The notes: generated from the sequence alone by a model not told the origin. A stretch of DNA of 5,713 nucleotides from Gemmatimonadales bacterium (GCA_013816685.1 JACDDX010000119.1:1-5713), one strand, 5' to 3'. Shown: positions 1 to 5,713, numbered from the stretch's first letter. Numbers and translations are program-made.

Positions 1-260
1 GGCTCGCAGCCGCGGCAGCCGAGACAGGCGTCGAGATGCTGGTTGAGCGCGTCGTCGTGCGCGTCGAGCTCGCCGCGCTCGAGCGCGCGCATCAGCACGA
101 TGCGGCCCCGGGGACTGTCGGCCTCGTCGCCGGTCGCGAGATAGGTGGGGCAGGCCGGGAGGCAGAAACCGCAGTGGACGCAGGGGTCGAGCGCGGAAAA
201 GTCGGCCTTCCCGGAGTTCCGTGCGGCCTCCCCGGAGCTCCGTGTGAGTTCAGGCTGCAT
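1..260 (-). CDS. glcF: Glycolate oxidase/dehydrogenase iron-sulfur subunit GlcF, C-terminus cut off
   Basis: Only the first 86 residues are in the window; the family is about 400 long, so most of the gene lies beyond position 1. It is the electron-transfer subunit carrying two 4Fe-4S clusters. Seen: CVHCGFCLPACPTY (27-40), a complete first CxxCxxCxxxCP cluster motif with Cys27, 30, 33 and 37, then DSPRGRIVLMRALERGEL (48-65), typical of GlcF. The second cluster motif begins with CLGCRGCE (79-86; Cys79, 82, 85) and runs off the edge, with the next two bases (CC) consistent with the usual Pro. The gene is too short in the window for automatic frame calling. The ATG at 260 overlaps the end of glcE by 11 bases and has a strong GGAGG ribosome-binding site six bases upstream. 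GlcF versus a related LldE/GlpC-type Fe-S subunit is decided by the glcDE neighbours. Confidence 0.92.
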   Translation of the reverse strand, partial: MQPELTRSSGEAARNSGKADFSALDPCVHCGFCLPACPTYLATGDEADSPRGRIVLMRALERGELDAHDDALNQHLDACLGCRGCE

Positions 261-1464
261 CAACGCCCTCCAGTGCCACGCTGAGGCAGCCGCCGGGATC
301 GAAGCTGTCGCGGAGCCGGCCGACGAGCTGTCCGACGCCTTCGCGATACGCGCCGAAGTGCCCCAGCGCCCGACGTACCGGCCACGGCGCGCGTTCGAGT
401 GTCATCGGGATCTCGCGGGCCGCGACGGCCCGCCGCAGGGCGCGGAGCTTCTCCACCGGCGCGTGGCCGGTCCAGCGGAGTCCGCCGGTCGCGGCGCTGG
501 CCGACACCAGGCTCTCATCGAGCTCGCGGCCCAGCAGATCGATGGTCTCGTCGAGGCCTTCGGCGAGCACGCCGAGGCGGAGGGTGATGGGACCGCCGAG
601 CGCGCCGCGCGCCGCGGTGCTCCAGAAGGCGGCGGTCTTGTCGGTGGCGAGCTGCTGCCAGACCAGAGCACCCTTGACCGACAACCGCCGCACTTCCGCC
701 TGCACCGACGGCTGGGTGCCGACCAGACGCGCGGCGAGCACCCAGTCGGCCTCGGCGGCGAGCGCAGGCGACATCAGCTCGAGCGCGGCGGGCAGCAGTC
801 CGGCGGCGACGAGATCGCGGGCGCCACCGGTCAGCGAGTCGCGGGTGCCGACGGCGATCAGGGTCACGTCGGCGCGGGGCAGAGCGCGGAGCCGGAGATT
901 GACCTCGGTGATGATCCCGAAGCCGCCAAAGCCGCCGACCTGGAGCTTGGTGAGGTCGTAGCCGGCGACGTTCTTGACGACCCGGCCGCCGGCCCGCACC
1001 AGGCGTCCGTCGCCGGTGGCCGCGGTGCAGCCGAGCACATGGTCGCGGACCGGCCCGAGGCCATGGCGCAGCGGCCCCGCGGTCGCCGTGGCGACGATCG
1101 AGCCCAGACTCCGGTCGGGCCGGCCCGGCGGATCGAGCCCGAGCCACATCCCGTAATCCGCCAGCCGGCGGCGGACCCCTTCGAGCGGGGCGCCCGCCTG
1201 CACCGTGGCCACGAGATCGGCGGGACTCACCGTCACGATCTCGTCGAGACCCCGGGTGCTCACCGCGAGGTCGGCCGGCGCGTCCTGCGCCAGCCAGGTG
1301 CCGCGGCCCTCGACCCGGATCTTCCAGCCCTCGTCGTGCGCGAGGCGACAGACCAGCGCCAGCGAATCGGCCGACTCGGGGGTCGCGCGCGGCAGCCCAT
1401 CGGGATCGCGCTCCACGCCCGCGGTGCCGAGCAGCGCCTTGAGCCGGACATAGACCTCGCTCAT
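250..1464 (-). CDS. glcE: Glycolate oxidase/dehydrogenase FAD-binding subunit GlcE
   Basis: This 404-residue protein is the second FAD_binding_4-domain subunit of the glycolate dehydrogenase complex. Seen: WKIRVEGRGTWL (47-58, the degenerate FAD-loop equivalent), LDEIVTVSPADLVATVQAG (73-91), the GlcE signature RVVKNVAGYDLTKLQVGG (161-178) running into FGGFGIITEVNLRLR (179-193), and a C-terminal GHFGAYREGVGQLVGRLRDSF (368-388). It lacks the full oxidase C-terminal domain of GlcD, as expected for GlcE. It is longer than E. coli GlcE (about 350 residues). The ATG at 1464 overlaps the glcD stop by four bases (ATGA). The frame stays open upstream inside glcD, but the overlap and the protein's natural N-terminus favour 1464. 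The extreme C-terminus (DPGGCLSVALEG) departs from the more usual ending with a Pro-Gly pair, a minor variation. Confidence 0.9.
   Translation of the reverse strand: MSEVYVRLKALLGTAGVERDPDGLPRATPESADSLALVCRLAHDEGWKIRVEGRGTWLAQDAPADLAVSTRGLDEIVTVSPADLVATVQAGAPLEGVRRRLADYGMWLGLDPPGRPDRSLGSIVATATAGPLRHGLGPVRDHVLGCTAATGDGRLVRAGGRVVKNVAGYDLTKLQVGGFGGFGIITEVNLRLRALPRADVTLIAVGTRDSLTGGARDLVAAGLLPAALELMSPALAAEADWVLAARLVGTQPSVQAEVRRLSVKGALVWQQLATDKTAAFWSTAARGALGGPITLRLGVLAEGLDETIDLLGRELDESLVSASAATGGLRWTGHAPVEKLRALRRAVAAREIPMTLERAPWPVRRALGHFGAYREGVGQLVGRLRDSFDPGGCLSVALEGVDAA
267..271 (-). promoter_or_regulatory. Ribosome-binding site of glcF inside the end of glcE
   Basis: GGAGG on the minus strand, six bases before the glcF ATG at 260. 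It lies within the last codons of glcE. It fixes the glcF start and is the clearest Shine-Dalgarno sequence in the window; the other overlapping starts lack one. Confidence 0.75.
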
Positions 1465-2945
1465 GCCCGCACCGGGTCCTGCAGCGCGGGTTCCGGCCTC
1501 ACCCGGTCGTGACGCATCCGCGCATGTCCCACCCATTCGCGGCAGGCGTGCATCGGCAGCACCTTGCCCGGGTTGGCGCGCTCGCCGGGATCGAAGACCC
1601 GCCGCACCGCGCGCATCGCGCCCAGCGTCTCGGCGTCGAAGATCCACTCCATGTAGTCGAGCTTGTCGGAGCCGACACCGTGCTCGCCGGTTATGCTGCC
1701 GCCGGCGGCGACGCACGCGGCCATGATCTCCCGGCAGGCCTCGTGCACCCGGTGCGCGAGATCGGGATCGCGACGGTCGAAAGAGATGTTCGGGTGCAGA
1801 TTGCCGTCGCCCGCGTGAAAGACGTTGCTGATGCTGAGCCCGTAGCGGTCGCGCACCTCGGCGATCCGGTCCATGATGTCGGGGAGCGCCGAGCGGGGCA
1901 CCACCGCGTCCTGCACCGCGAGATCGGGCGCGATCCGTCCCATCGCGCCGAATGCCTTCTTGCGTCCCTGCCAGAGCCGCGCCCGGTCGGCCGGCGAGGT
2001 CGCGCTCCGCACCGATCGCGCACCCCGCTCCCGCAGCAGCGCCTCCACCGCTTCGGCCTCGCCGCTGACCGCCTCGGCGGCGCCGTCCAGCTCAACCAGC
2101 AGCACCGCCTCCGCGTCGGTCGGATAACCGGCCGCGTAGATCGACGCTTCCACGGCGGCGACGCAGGCGCGGTCCATCATCTCCAGCGCTGCCGGGACGA
2201 TTCCCGCCGCGATGATCGCGGAGACGGCCTCGCTCGCGCCCCGCACCGTGTCGAAGTCGGCGAGCATCGTGCGGACGCTCTCGGGGAGCGGCTCCAGTCG
2301 AACCGTGATCGCCACCGCCACGCCGAACATCCCCTCGCTGCCGACGAAGAGTCCCACCAGGTCGGGACCCCACGGCTCGCCCTGAGGGGAGCCGAGACGC
2401 ACGGTGCTGCCATCGGAGCGCACGACGTCGAGCTCGACGATGTGGTTGGTCGTGACGCCGTACTTGAGGCAGTGGGGACCGCCCGCGTTCTCCGCGACGT
2501 TGCCGCCGACGGTGCAGGCGCTCTGGCTGGACGGATCGGGCACGTAGTGCAGGCCGAAGGGCAGCACCGCGTCGCTGAGCCGGGCGTTGACGACGCCGGG
2601 CTCGACGGTCGCGCGGCGGTTGGCCGGGTCCACCCGCAGCACCCGGTTCATCCGGGTGAGCGTCAGGAGCACCGTGTCGGGGTCGGCGACCGCGCCGCCG
2701 GAGAGGCCGGTGCCGGCGCCCCGGGCGACGAACGGCACGTCCAGGATGTGCAGCAGCCGGATGATCTCGCGCACCTCGGCCGCGGTGGCGGGCATGACCA
2801 CGAGCGCCGGATACGACTCGCGCGTCGGCAGTCCGTCCATGCTGAACGTGGCCAGCTCGGCGCGCCGGTGCCGCACCCACTTGGGCCCCACGATCCGGGC
2901 GAGGCCCTCGATCAGCGCTGCGTGACGGGCTGGGGCGGCGGTCAT
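1461..2945 (-). CDS. glcD: Glycolate oxidase/dehydrogenase FAD subunit GlcD
   Basis: This 494-residue protein (E. coli GlcD is about 499) is the catalytic flavoprotein that oxidises glycolate, or a related 2-hydroxyacid such as D-lactate, and passes electrons through partner subunits to the respiratory chain. Seen: an N-terminal VAO/PCMH-type FAD-binding domain (about 45-220) with the pyrophosphate-binding loop ARGAGTGLSGGAV (74-86), PDPSSQSACTVGGNVAENAGG (136-156) and GLFVGSEGMFGV (198-209). A C-terminal FAD-oxidase domain follows, with NVFHAGDGNLHPNI (374-387), ITGEHGVGSDK (418-428) and FDPGERANPGKVLP (451-464). The His residues in the first two C-terminal motifs lie at the active site in this family. 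The start ATG overlaps the upstream stop (TGATG) and lacks a clear Shine-Dalgarno sequence, suggesting coupled translation. The last 30 or so residues are an Arg-rich tail beyond the usual family end. Substrate cannot be fixed from sequence alone, but the D-E-F order favours glycolate. Confidence 0.93.
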   Translation of the reverse strand: MTAAPARHAALIEGLARIVGPKWVRHRRAELATFSMDGLPTRESYPALVVMPATAAEVREIIRLLHILDVPFVARGAGTGLSGGAVADPDTVLLTLTRMNRVLRVDPANRRATVEPGVVNARLSDAVLPFGLHYVPDPSSQSACTVGGNVAENAGGPHCLKYGVTTNHIVELDVVRSDGSTVRLGSPQGEPWGPDLVGLFVGSEGMFGVAVAITVRLEPLPESVRTMLADFDTVRGASEAVSAIIAAGIVPAALEMMDRACVAAVEASIYAAGYPTDAEAVLLVELDGAAEAVSGEAEAVEALLRERGARSVRSATSPADRARLWQGRKKAFGAMGRIAPDLAVQDAVVPRSALPDIMDRIAEVRDRYGLSISNVFHAGDGNLHPNISFDRRDPDLAHRVHEACREIMAACVAAGGSITGEHGVGSDKLDYMEWIFDAETLGAMRAVRRVFDPGERANPGKVLPMHACREWVGHARMRHDRVRPEPALQDPVRA

Positions 2946-3610
2946 CAGCCGGTGAGGATGTCGGGCCGGAGACCGCCGGTGCCGTTGGTGTGCGCGCGAC
3001 GATGGATCCGGAGCGCCGACATGGCGCTCGCGGCGAGGCCGGGCAACAGGCGGATCAGCGCGCGGATCCGACGCGCGGTATTCCGCTCGGCCAGCAGCCG
3101 CTGCTTCACGTCGGCATCGGTCTCGAGCGCCGCGGCGATGTGAAAGGAGAGCTCGCGCGGATCGTCCGGCAGGTCGGCCGCCTCGGGCTCTGAATCGGTG
3201 AGCTGGCGAAGCGCGGCGTAATATTCGCCGAACAGCTCGCGCAGGCGCTCGAGGTCGGCGGGCGCCGGCCCGGTTCCGGGCTCGTCGTCGAAGAGCTGCA
3301 TCAACCCCACGTGGTAAGGCAGGTCCTCGTCCAGCACACCGGTCAGCGTGAAGCGGGAGCCACCGGTCACCACGATGTTCGAGCGCCCGTCGGGCATGGG
3401 CTGGTTGACCCGCACCTCGGCGACGCAGCCGACGGCACCGGGCTCAGGCATCTCGGCGACGTCGCCGGGGGGCAGAATGCCAAACCGCCGGTCACCCGCC
3501 AGGCAGTCGGCGAGCATCCGGCGATATCGGGGCTCAAAGATGTGGAGCGGGAGCGGGGTGCCGGGGAAGAGCACCACGCCGAGGGGAAACATTGGAAGGC
3601 GGGACGACAT
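2945..3610 (-). CDS. Stand-alone LON substrate-binding-domain protein
   Basis: The 221-residue product matches the N-terminal substrate-binding domain of Lon protease (LON_substr_bdg family) and nothing else. The hallmark opening LPMFPLGVVLFPG (5-17) is followed by LPLHIFEPRYRRML (20-33), FGILPPG (43-49), GCVAEV (61-66) and GGSRFTLTG (83-91). A helical C-terminal half follows (about 117-205, DADVKQRLLAERNTARRIRA). There is no AAA+ ATPase or Ser-Lys protease domain, so it cannot be a protease by itself; such proteins are widespread and poorly understood. No signal peptide or membrane segment is evident. The gene begins 28 nt after the sigma-factor stop and its TGA overlaps the glcD ATG by one base. 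Start choice is uncertain: ATG at 3610 is used here, but a TTG at 3619 has a GAAGG about 10 nt upstream and would add three residues. Confidence 0.88.
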   Translation of the reverse strand: MSSRLPMFPLGVVLFPGTPLPLHIFEPRYRRMLADCLAGDRRFGILPPGDVAEMPEPGAVGCVAEVRVNQPMPDGRSNIVVTGGSRFTLTGVLDEDLPYHVGLMQLFDDEPGTGPAPADLERLRELFGEYYAALRQLTDSEPEAADLPDDPRELSFHIAAALETDADVKQRLLAERNTARRIRALIRLLPGLAASAMSALRIHRRAHTNGTGGLRPDILTG

Positions 3611-3638
3611 GCCGTCCAAGATAAGCGGACCTTCGCGT

Positions 3639-4532
3639 CTAGGCCGCGCCCAGCACGCCCTGCAGGGCGCGCACGTCTGGCGATTCGCGCAGCTTCTCGA
3701 ATGCGCGCTCGCGGATCTGGCGGATGCGCTCGCGGGTGACGCCGAGCAGCTCGCCGATCTTCTCCAGGGTGAGCGCGTCGGAGCCTTCCTCGAGGCCGTA
3801 GTAGAGCGACAGGATCTTCCGCTCGCGCGGCGTCAGGTGCCGCTCGAAGAGGCGGTCGATGAACTCGCGCTGCAGCCGGGCGTCGGTGGACTCCTCCATG
3901 TCGGCGAGCCCGGTGCCGGGCACCCGATCGCCGAAGGTGCTGGCCCCCCGCTCGGCGTGCTCCATGGGGGCGTCCAGGGAGACCTCGGTGGTCGTCATCA
4001 GCCGCTGCGCCCGGACCACTTCCTCCGTCTCACCCATCGCCGAGGCGACTTCGGCGTTGGTGGGCTCGCGTCCCAGCTCGTGGGTCAGGAAGGTGTGGAC
4101 CCGGCCCATCTTGACCAGGGCCGAGTTCTGGTTGAGCGGAATGCGCACGTTCCGGGTCTGCTCGGTGAGCGCCTTGAGAACCGCCTGCCGGACCCACCAC
4201 ACGGCGTAGCTGATGAACTTGACCCCGTGCTCCGGGTCGAACTTCCGGACCGCCTTGAGCAGCCCCTCGTTGCCGATCGCCACCAGCTCGGACAGGTCGA
4301 GGCCGTGGCCCTGATAGCGCTTCACGTAGGAGATCACGAAGCGGAGGTTGGCGGTAACCAGCCGCTCGGCCGCGACCGGGTCGCCGGCCAGCGCCAGGCG
4401 GGCCAGACGGCGCTCCTCCTCGGGATTGGTGATCATCGGCAGCTTCTTGATGTCGAGCAGGTACTGGTCGAACGAACCGGCGGCGACGGGCTGACGCGCC
4501 ACACGCGACTTAGCGGTCCGGACACGAGCCAT
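3639..4532 (-). CDS. rpoD: Primary-type RNA polymerase sigma factor (RpoD/SigA family), short form
   Basis: This 297-residue sigma-70 protein directs RNA polymerase to promoters. Domains in order: region 1.2 (about 20-35, FDQYLLDIKKLPMIT), region 2 (about 53-130, including NLRFVISYVKRYQGHGLDL, the core-binding part, and KFDPEHGVKFISYAVWW, the DNA-melting and -10 part), region 3 (about 137-210), and region 4 (about 223-285) with a helix-turn-helix around 254-282 (LTLEKIGELLGV, RERIRQIRERAFEKLR). Region 1.1 and the large non-conserved insert of E. coli RpoD are absent. In region 2.4 the Gln that reads the -10 element is kept (Q116), but the position of E. coli Thr440 is Leu (L119). I chose the ATG at 4532. 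The frame runs on to a TTG at 4637, but that TTG is the -35 box and would lie upstream of the transcript start. Whether it is the main housekeeping sigma factor or one of several paralogues cannot be decided here. Confidence 0.93.
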   Translation of the reverse strand: MARVRTAKSRVARQPVAAGSFDQYLLDIKKLPMITNPEEERRLARLALAGDPVAAERLVTANLRFVISYVKRYQGHGLDLSELVAIGNEGLLKAVRKFDPEHGVKFISYAVWWVRQAVLKALTEQTRNVRIPLNQNSALVKMGRVHTFLTHELGREPTNAEVASAMGETEEVVRAQRLMTTTEVSLDAPMEHAERGASTFGDRVPGTGLADMEESTDARLQREFIDRLFERHLTPRERKILSLYYGLEEGSDALTLEKIGELLGVTRERIRQIRERAFEKLRESPDVRALQGVLGAA

Positions 4533-4538
4533 GGACGA

Positions 4539-4549
4539 CCCCGAAGGGG
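4539..4549 (-). promoter_or_regulatory. Small leader hairpin at the expected ribosome-binding position of the sigma gene
   Basis: The minus strand reads CCCCTTCGGGG here, which can pair as CCCC/GGGG with a 3-nt loop or as a 3-bp stem closed by a stable cUUCGg tetraloop. The GGGG lies six bases before the ATG at 4532 and is the only G-rich, Shine-Dalgarno-like element in place. No GGAGG-like sequence is present. The stem is short, so an influence on translation is only a possibility. Confidence 0.25.
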
Positions 4550-4608
4550 AAGAGAGCTGGAGACAATTGCGCGCTGTGACTGCTGAGAACGGGCGGAGAG
4601 GACCCGCC

Positions 4609-4637
4609 AATATATGGGGTGACCGTCCCCCGGTCAA
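4609..4637 (-). promoter_or_regulatory. Sigma-70-like promoter for the sigma factor gene
   Basis: On the minus strand, TTGACC (4637-4632) is separated by exactly 17 bp from TATATT (4614-4609). Five of six bases match the -35 consensus and five of six match the -10. The sequence also fits a Bacteroidetes-style pattern: TTG, then 20 nt, then TATATTGG (compare TAnnTTTG). The expected start site is near 4602, giving a leader of about 70 nt. The promoter lies between aroB and the sigma gene and probably also drives the downstream LON-glcDEF genes, since no other promoter-sized gap exists. Confidence 0.7.
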
Positions 4638-4650
4638 GCAGAATGCCTTT

Positions 4651-4672
4651 CCACATCACAAAACATGTGTGG
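4651..4672. repeat. Imperfect palindrome upstream of the sigma-gene promoter
   Basis: CCACA (4651-4655) and TGTGG (4668-4672) form an inverted repeat separated by 12 bp, with a nested CACA/TGTG pair (4657-4660 and 4666-4669 region). The stretch is AT-richer than its surroundings. Relative to the start site inferred for the sigma gene it lies at about -49 to -70, where an activator or an UP-like element would sit. The arms are only 5 bp and no known regulator consensus fits well, so operator function is speculative. Confidence 0.2.
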
Positions 4673-4709
4673 CCACGCGGTTCCCGCATCCGTCCACGAC
4701 CATCTTTCC

Positions 4710-4727
4710 CGCGGGCCGGCGCCCGCG
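4710..4727 (-). terminator. GC-rich hairpin downstream of aroB, possible weak terminator
   Basis: A perfect 7-bp inverted repeat (CGCGGGC / GCCCGCG, 4-nt loop) lies about 50 nt after the aroB stop. On the minus strand it is followed by GGAAAGATGG, not by a run of T, so it does not meet the usual intrinsic-terminator pattern. It may be a pause or RNA-stability structure, or chance in GC-rich DNA. Its place between aroB and the next promoter is the only reason to suspect termination. Confidence 0.25.
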
Positions 4728-4776
4728 CCTGCTCGTTCCTGTAATTTTCTGCAGCGCGAGAGCTTAGCGAGCGACG

Positions 4777-5713
4777 TCAAAGCATCGCGAGCGCCTCCAG
4801 GATGACCGACTCGGGCGCCGCGGCGGTCCACCCGCCCTCCCGGTGCATGGCGCCGAGCGTCTCTGGTAAAGAGAAACGGATTCGGGCGCGGCGATTTTTC
4901 TTGTCGGTCGCCATCGCCGCCAGAACGGCCTGGGCGGCGGGTGGTGCCGGGAGCCGGGTGGGAAGGCCCAGCCGGGTCAGGAGCGCGGCGAGCCTGGGGC
5001 GCAGCTCGGGTGAGCCGATCGACAACCGGGCGGCCAGCTCGCTCTCGGCCAGCAGGCCGAGGCCGACGGCCTCGCCGTGCGCCAGGGTGAAGCCGGTGGC
5101 CAGCTCGAGTGCATGCGCCACCGTGTGGCCCGCGTTGAGGATCGCCCGCCGGCCCCCCTCCCGTTCGTCCTCGCTCACGATTGCCGCCTTGATCTCGACG
5201 CTCCGGGTCACCAGCCGGGTCAGCGCGGCGAGATCGCGGCGCACGATCGCGTCCGTCTCCCGCTCCATCCACTCGAAATAGTCCCGGTCGGCGATGAGCC
5301 CGTGCTTCACCGCCTCGGCCAGCCCGGAACGGAACTCCCGCTCGTCCAGCGTCCGGAGCGCGAGCGGATCGGCCAGCACCGCCACCGGCGGGTGGAAGGC
5401 GCCCACCAGATTCTTGCCGTGCGGCGTATCGACCCCGGTCTTGCCCCCCACCGAAGCATCCACCATCGCGAGCAGGGTGGTGGGGACCTGGATGCAGGGC
5501 AGCCCCCGCATGTAGGTGGCCGCGACGAAGCCCGCCAGGTCGCCGGCGACGCCGCCGCCCAGTGCGACGATCCCCGCGTCGCGGCCGATCCCCAGCTCGA
5601 GCAGTCCGTCGGTCAGCCGGCTCCACCATTCGCGGGTCTTGCTCGATTCGCCGGACGGGAAGACCAGCGCGTCGCCGGCCCAGGCGGGGGCGCCGAGCCG
5701 GCCGTCCTGCAGC
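4777..5713 (-). CDS. aroB: 3-dehydroquinate synthase, N-terminus cut off by the window edge
   Basis: This enzyme converts DAHP to 3-dehydroquinate, the second step of the shikimate pathway, in the cytoplasm, using NAD+ and a divalent metal. 311 residues are in the window; the family is usually about 350-370, so roughly the first 45-55 are missing beyond position 5713. Seen, numbering from the first visible residue: the nucleotide-binding segment ALGGGVAGDLAGF (50-62), QVPTTLLAMVDASVGGKTG (about 75-93), GKNLVGAFH (99-107), and the three expected metal ligands: Glu133 in GLAEAVKHG, His196 in NAGHTVAH and His212 in LAHGEAVGLGL. The frame is open and intact to a TGA stop at 4779-4777. The ATG at 5511 is internal, because conserved AroB sequence continues upstream of it in frame. 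The 244-bp gap and a dedicated promoter before the next gene suggest aroB ends a separate transcription unit. Identity is secure; nothing looks degraded. Confidence 0.96.
   Translation of the reverse strand, partial: LQDGRLGAPAWAGDALVFPSGESSKTREWWSRLTDGLLELGIGRDAGIVALGGGVAGDLAGFVAATYMRGLPCIQVPTTLLAMVDASVGGKTGVDTPHGKNLVGAFHPPVAVLADPLALRTLDEREFRSGLAEAVKHGLIADRDYFEWMERETDAIVRRDLAALTRLVTRSVEIKAAIVSEDEREGGRRAILNAGHTVAHALELATGFTLAHGEAVGLGLLAESELAARLSIGSPELRPRLAALLTRLGLPTRLPAPPAAQAVLAAMATDKKNRRARIRFSLPETLGAMHREGGWTAAAPESVILEALAML

Noticed and set aside
145..1512. Plus-strand open frame of 455 codons opposite glcE
   Set aside because: Low-complexity composition, no family resemblance and full overlap with conserved glcE on the other strand; treated as a shadow.
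1465..1716. N-terminal extension of GlcE into the glcD coding region
   Set aside because: The extra residues are Arg-rich out-of-frame glcD sequence; the ATGA overlap at 1464 gives a natural GlcE start.
1509..3143. Long plus-strand open frame (544 codons) opposite glcD and part of the LON gene
   Set aside because: Its translation is rich in Arg, His, Gly and Ala with no recognisable domain, and it crosses gene boundaries opposite strongly conserved glcD. It is a high-GC antisense shadow.
3611..3638. GTCC/GGAC inverted repeat in the sigma-LON gap as a terminator
   Set aside because: Only a 4-bp stem with a 9-nt loop and no T-run; too weak to end transcription.
3348..4586. Plus-strand open frame of 412 codons opposite the sigma factor and part of the LON gene
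   Set aside because: Runs antisense across two real genes and the sigma-gene leader, without any motif; a shadow of GC-rich codon usage.
4591..4608. GGCGG/CCGCC inverted repeat just downstream of the -10 box
   Set aside because: Five base pairs of pure G and C in GC-rich DNA, and it straddles the predicted transcript start, so it would not be wholly in the RNA.
4533..4637. N-terminal extension of the sigma factor from the TTG at 4637
   Set aside because: The TTG is part of the -35 box, the extension includes the -10 box and predicted start site, and its residues do not resemble sigma-factor sequence.
4651..4672. CRP-type binding site because of the TGTGA on the minus strand
   Set aside because: The matching TCACA half-site at six-base spacing is absent; the symmetry runs the other way (CCACA...TGTGG).
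4634..5629. Second minus-strand frame of 331 codons overlapping aroB
   Set aside because: Arg/Gly/Ala-rich translation in the wrong frame; the aroB frame carries all the conserved motifs.

Overview
The window is high-GC DNA of bacterial chromosomal type, and every gene I can support lies on the minus strand. It therefore reads from right to left: aroB (5' end cut off), an RpoD/SigA-type sigma factor, a stand-alone LON substrate-binding-domain protein, glcD, glcE and glcF (3' end cut off). The sigma factor is a short group-1/2-like form without region 1.1. Its region 2 wording (KFISYAVWWVRQAVLKAL, then RIPLNQ) resembles Bacteroidetes-type primary sigma factors more than E. coli RpoD. With the high GC and this gene set, that suggests a member of the FCB group, most plausibly Gemmatimonadota. 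This is a judgement from remembered family sequences, not a search result.

Layout. 4777-5713 holds most of 3-dehydroquinate synthase (shikimate pathway). 4533-4776 is the only sizeable intergenic gap (244 bp). It contains a strong sigma-70-like promoter (TTGACC, 17 bp, TATATT) pointing at the sigma gene, an imperfect palindrome just upstream of it, and a GC hairpin after aroB that lacks a U-tract. 3639-4532 is the sigma factor. After 28 nt comes the LON-domain protein (2945-3610). It overlaps glcD by one base (TGATG), glcD overlaps glcE by four bases (ATGA), and glcE overlaps glcF by eleven bases. There is no visible terminator from the sigma gene to the left edge, so sigma-LON-glcDEF looks like one transcription unit, possibly five genes or more.

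Function. GlcD (FAD subunit), GlcE (second FAD-domain subunit) and GlcF (4Fe-4S subunit) together form a membrane-associated 2-hydroxyacid (glycolate-type) dehydrogenase that passes electrons to the respiratory chain. AroB is an unrelated biosynthetic enzyme, probably on a separate upstream transcript. The sigma factor and LON-domain protein have no obvious biochemical tie to glycolate oxidation, and the arrangement is the most noteworthy feature here. I see no mobile element, CRISPR array, RNA gene or clearly new system. The long open frames on the plus strand are reading-frame shadows of the high-GC genes.
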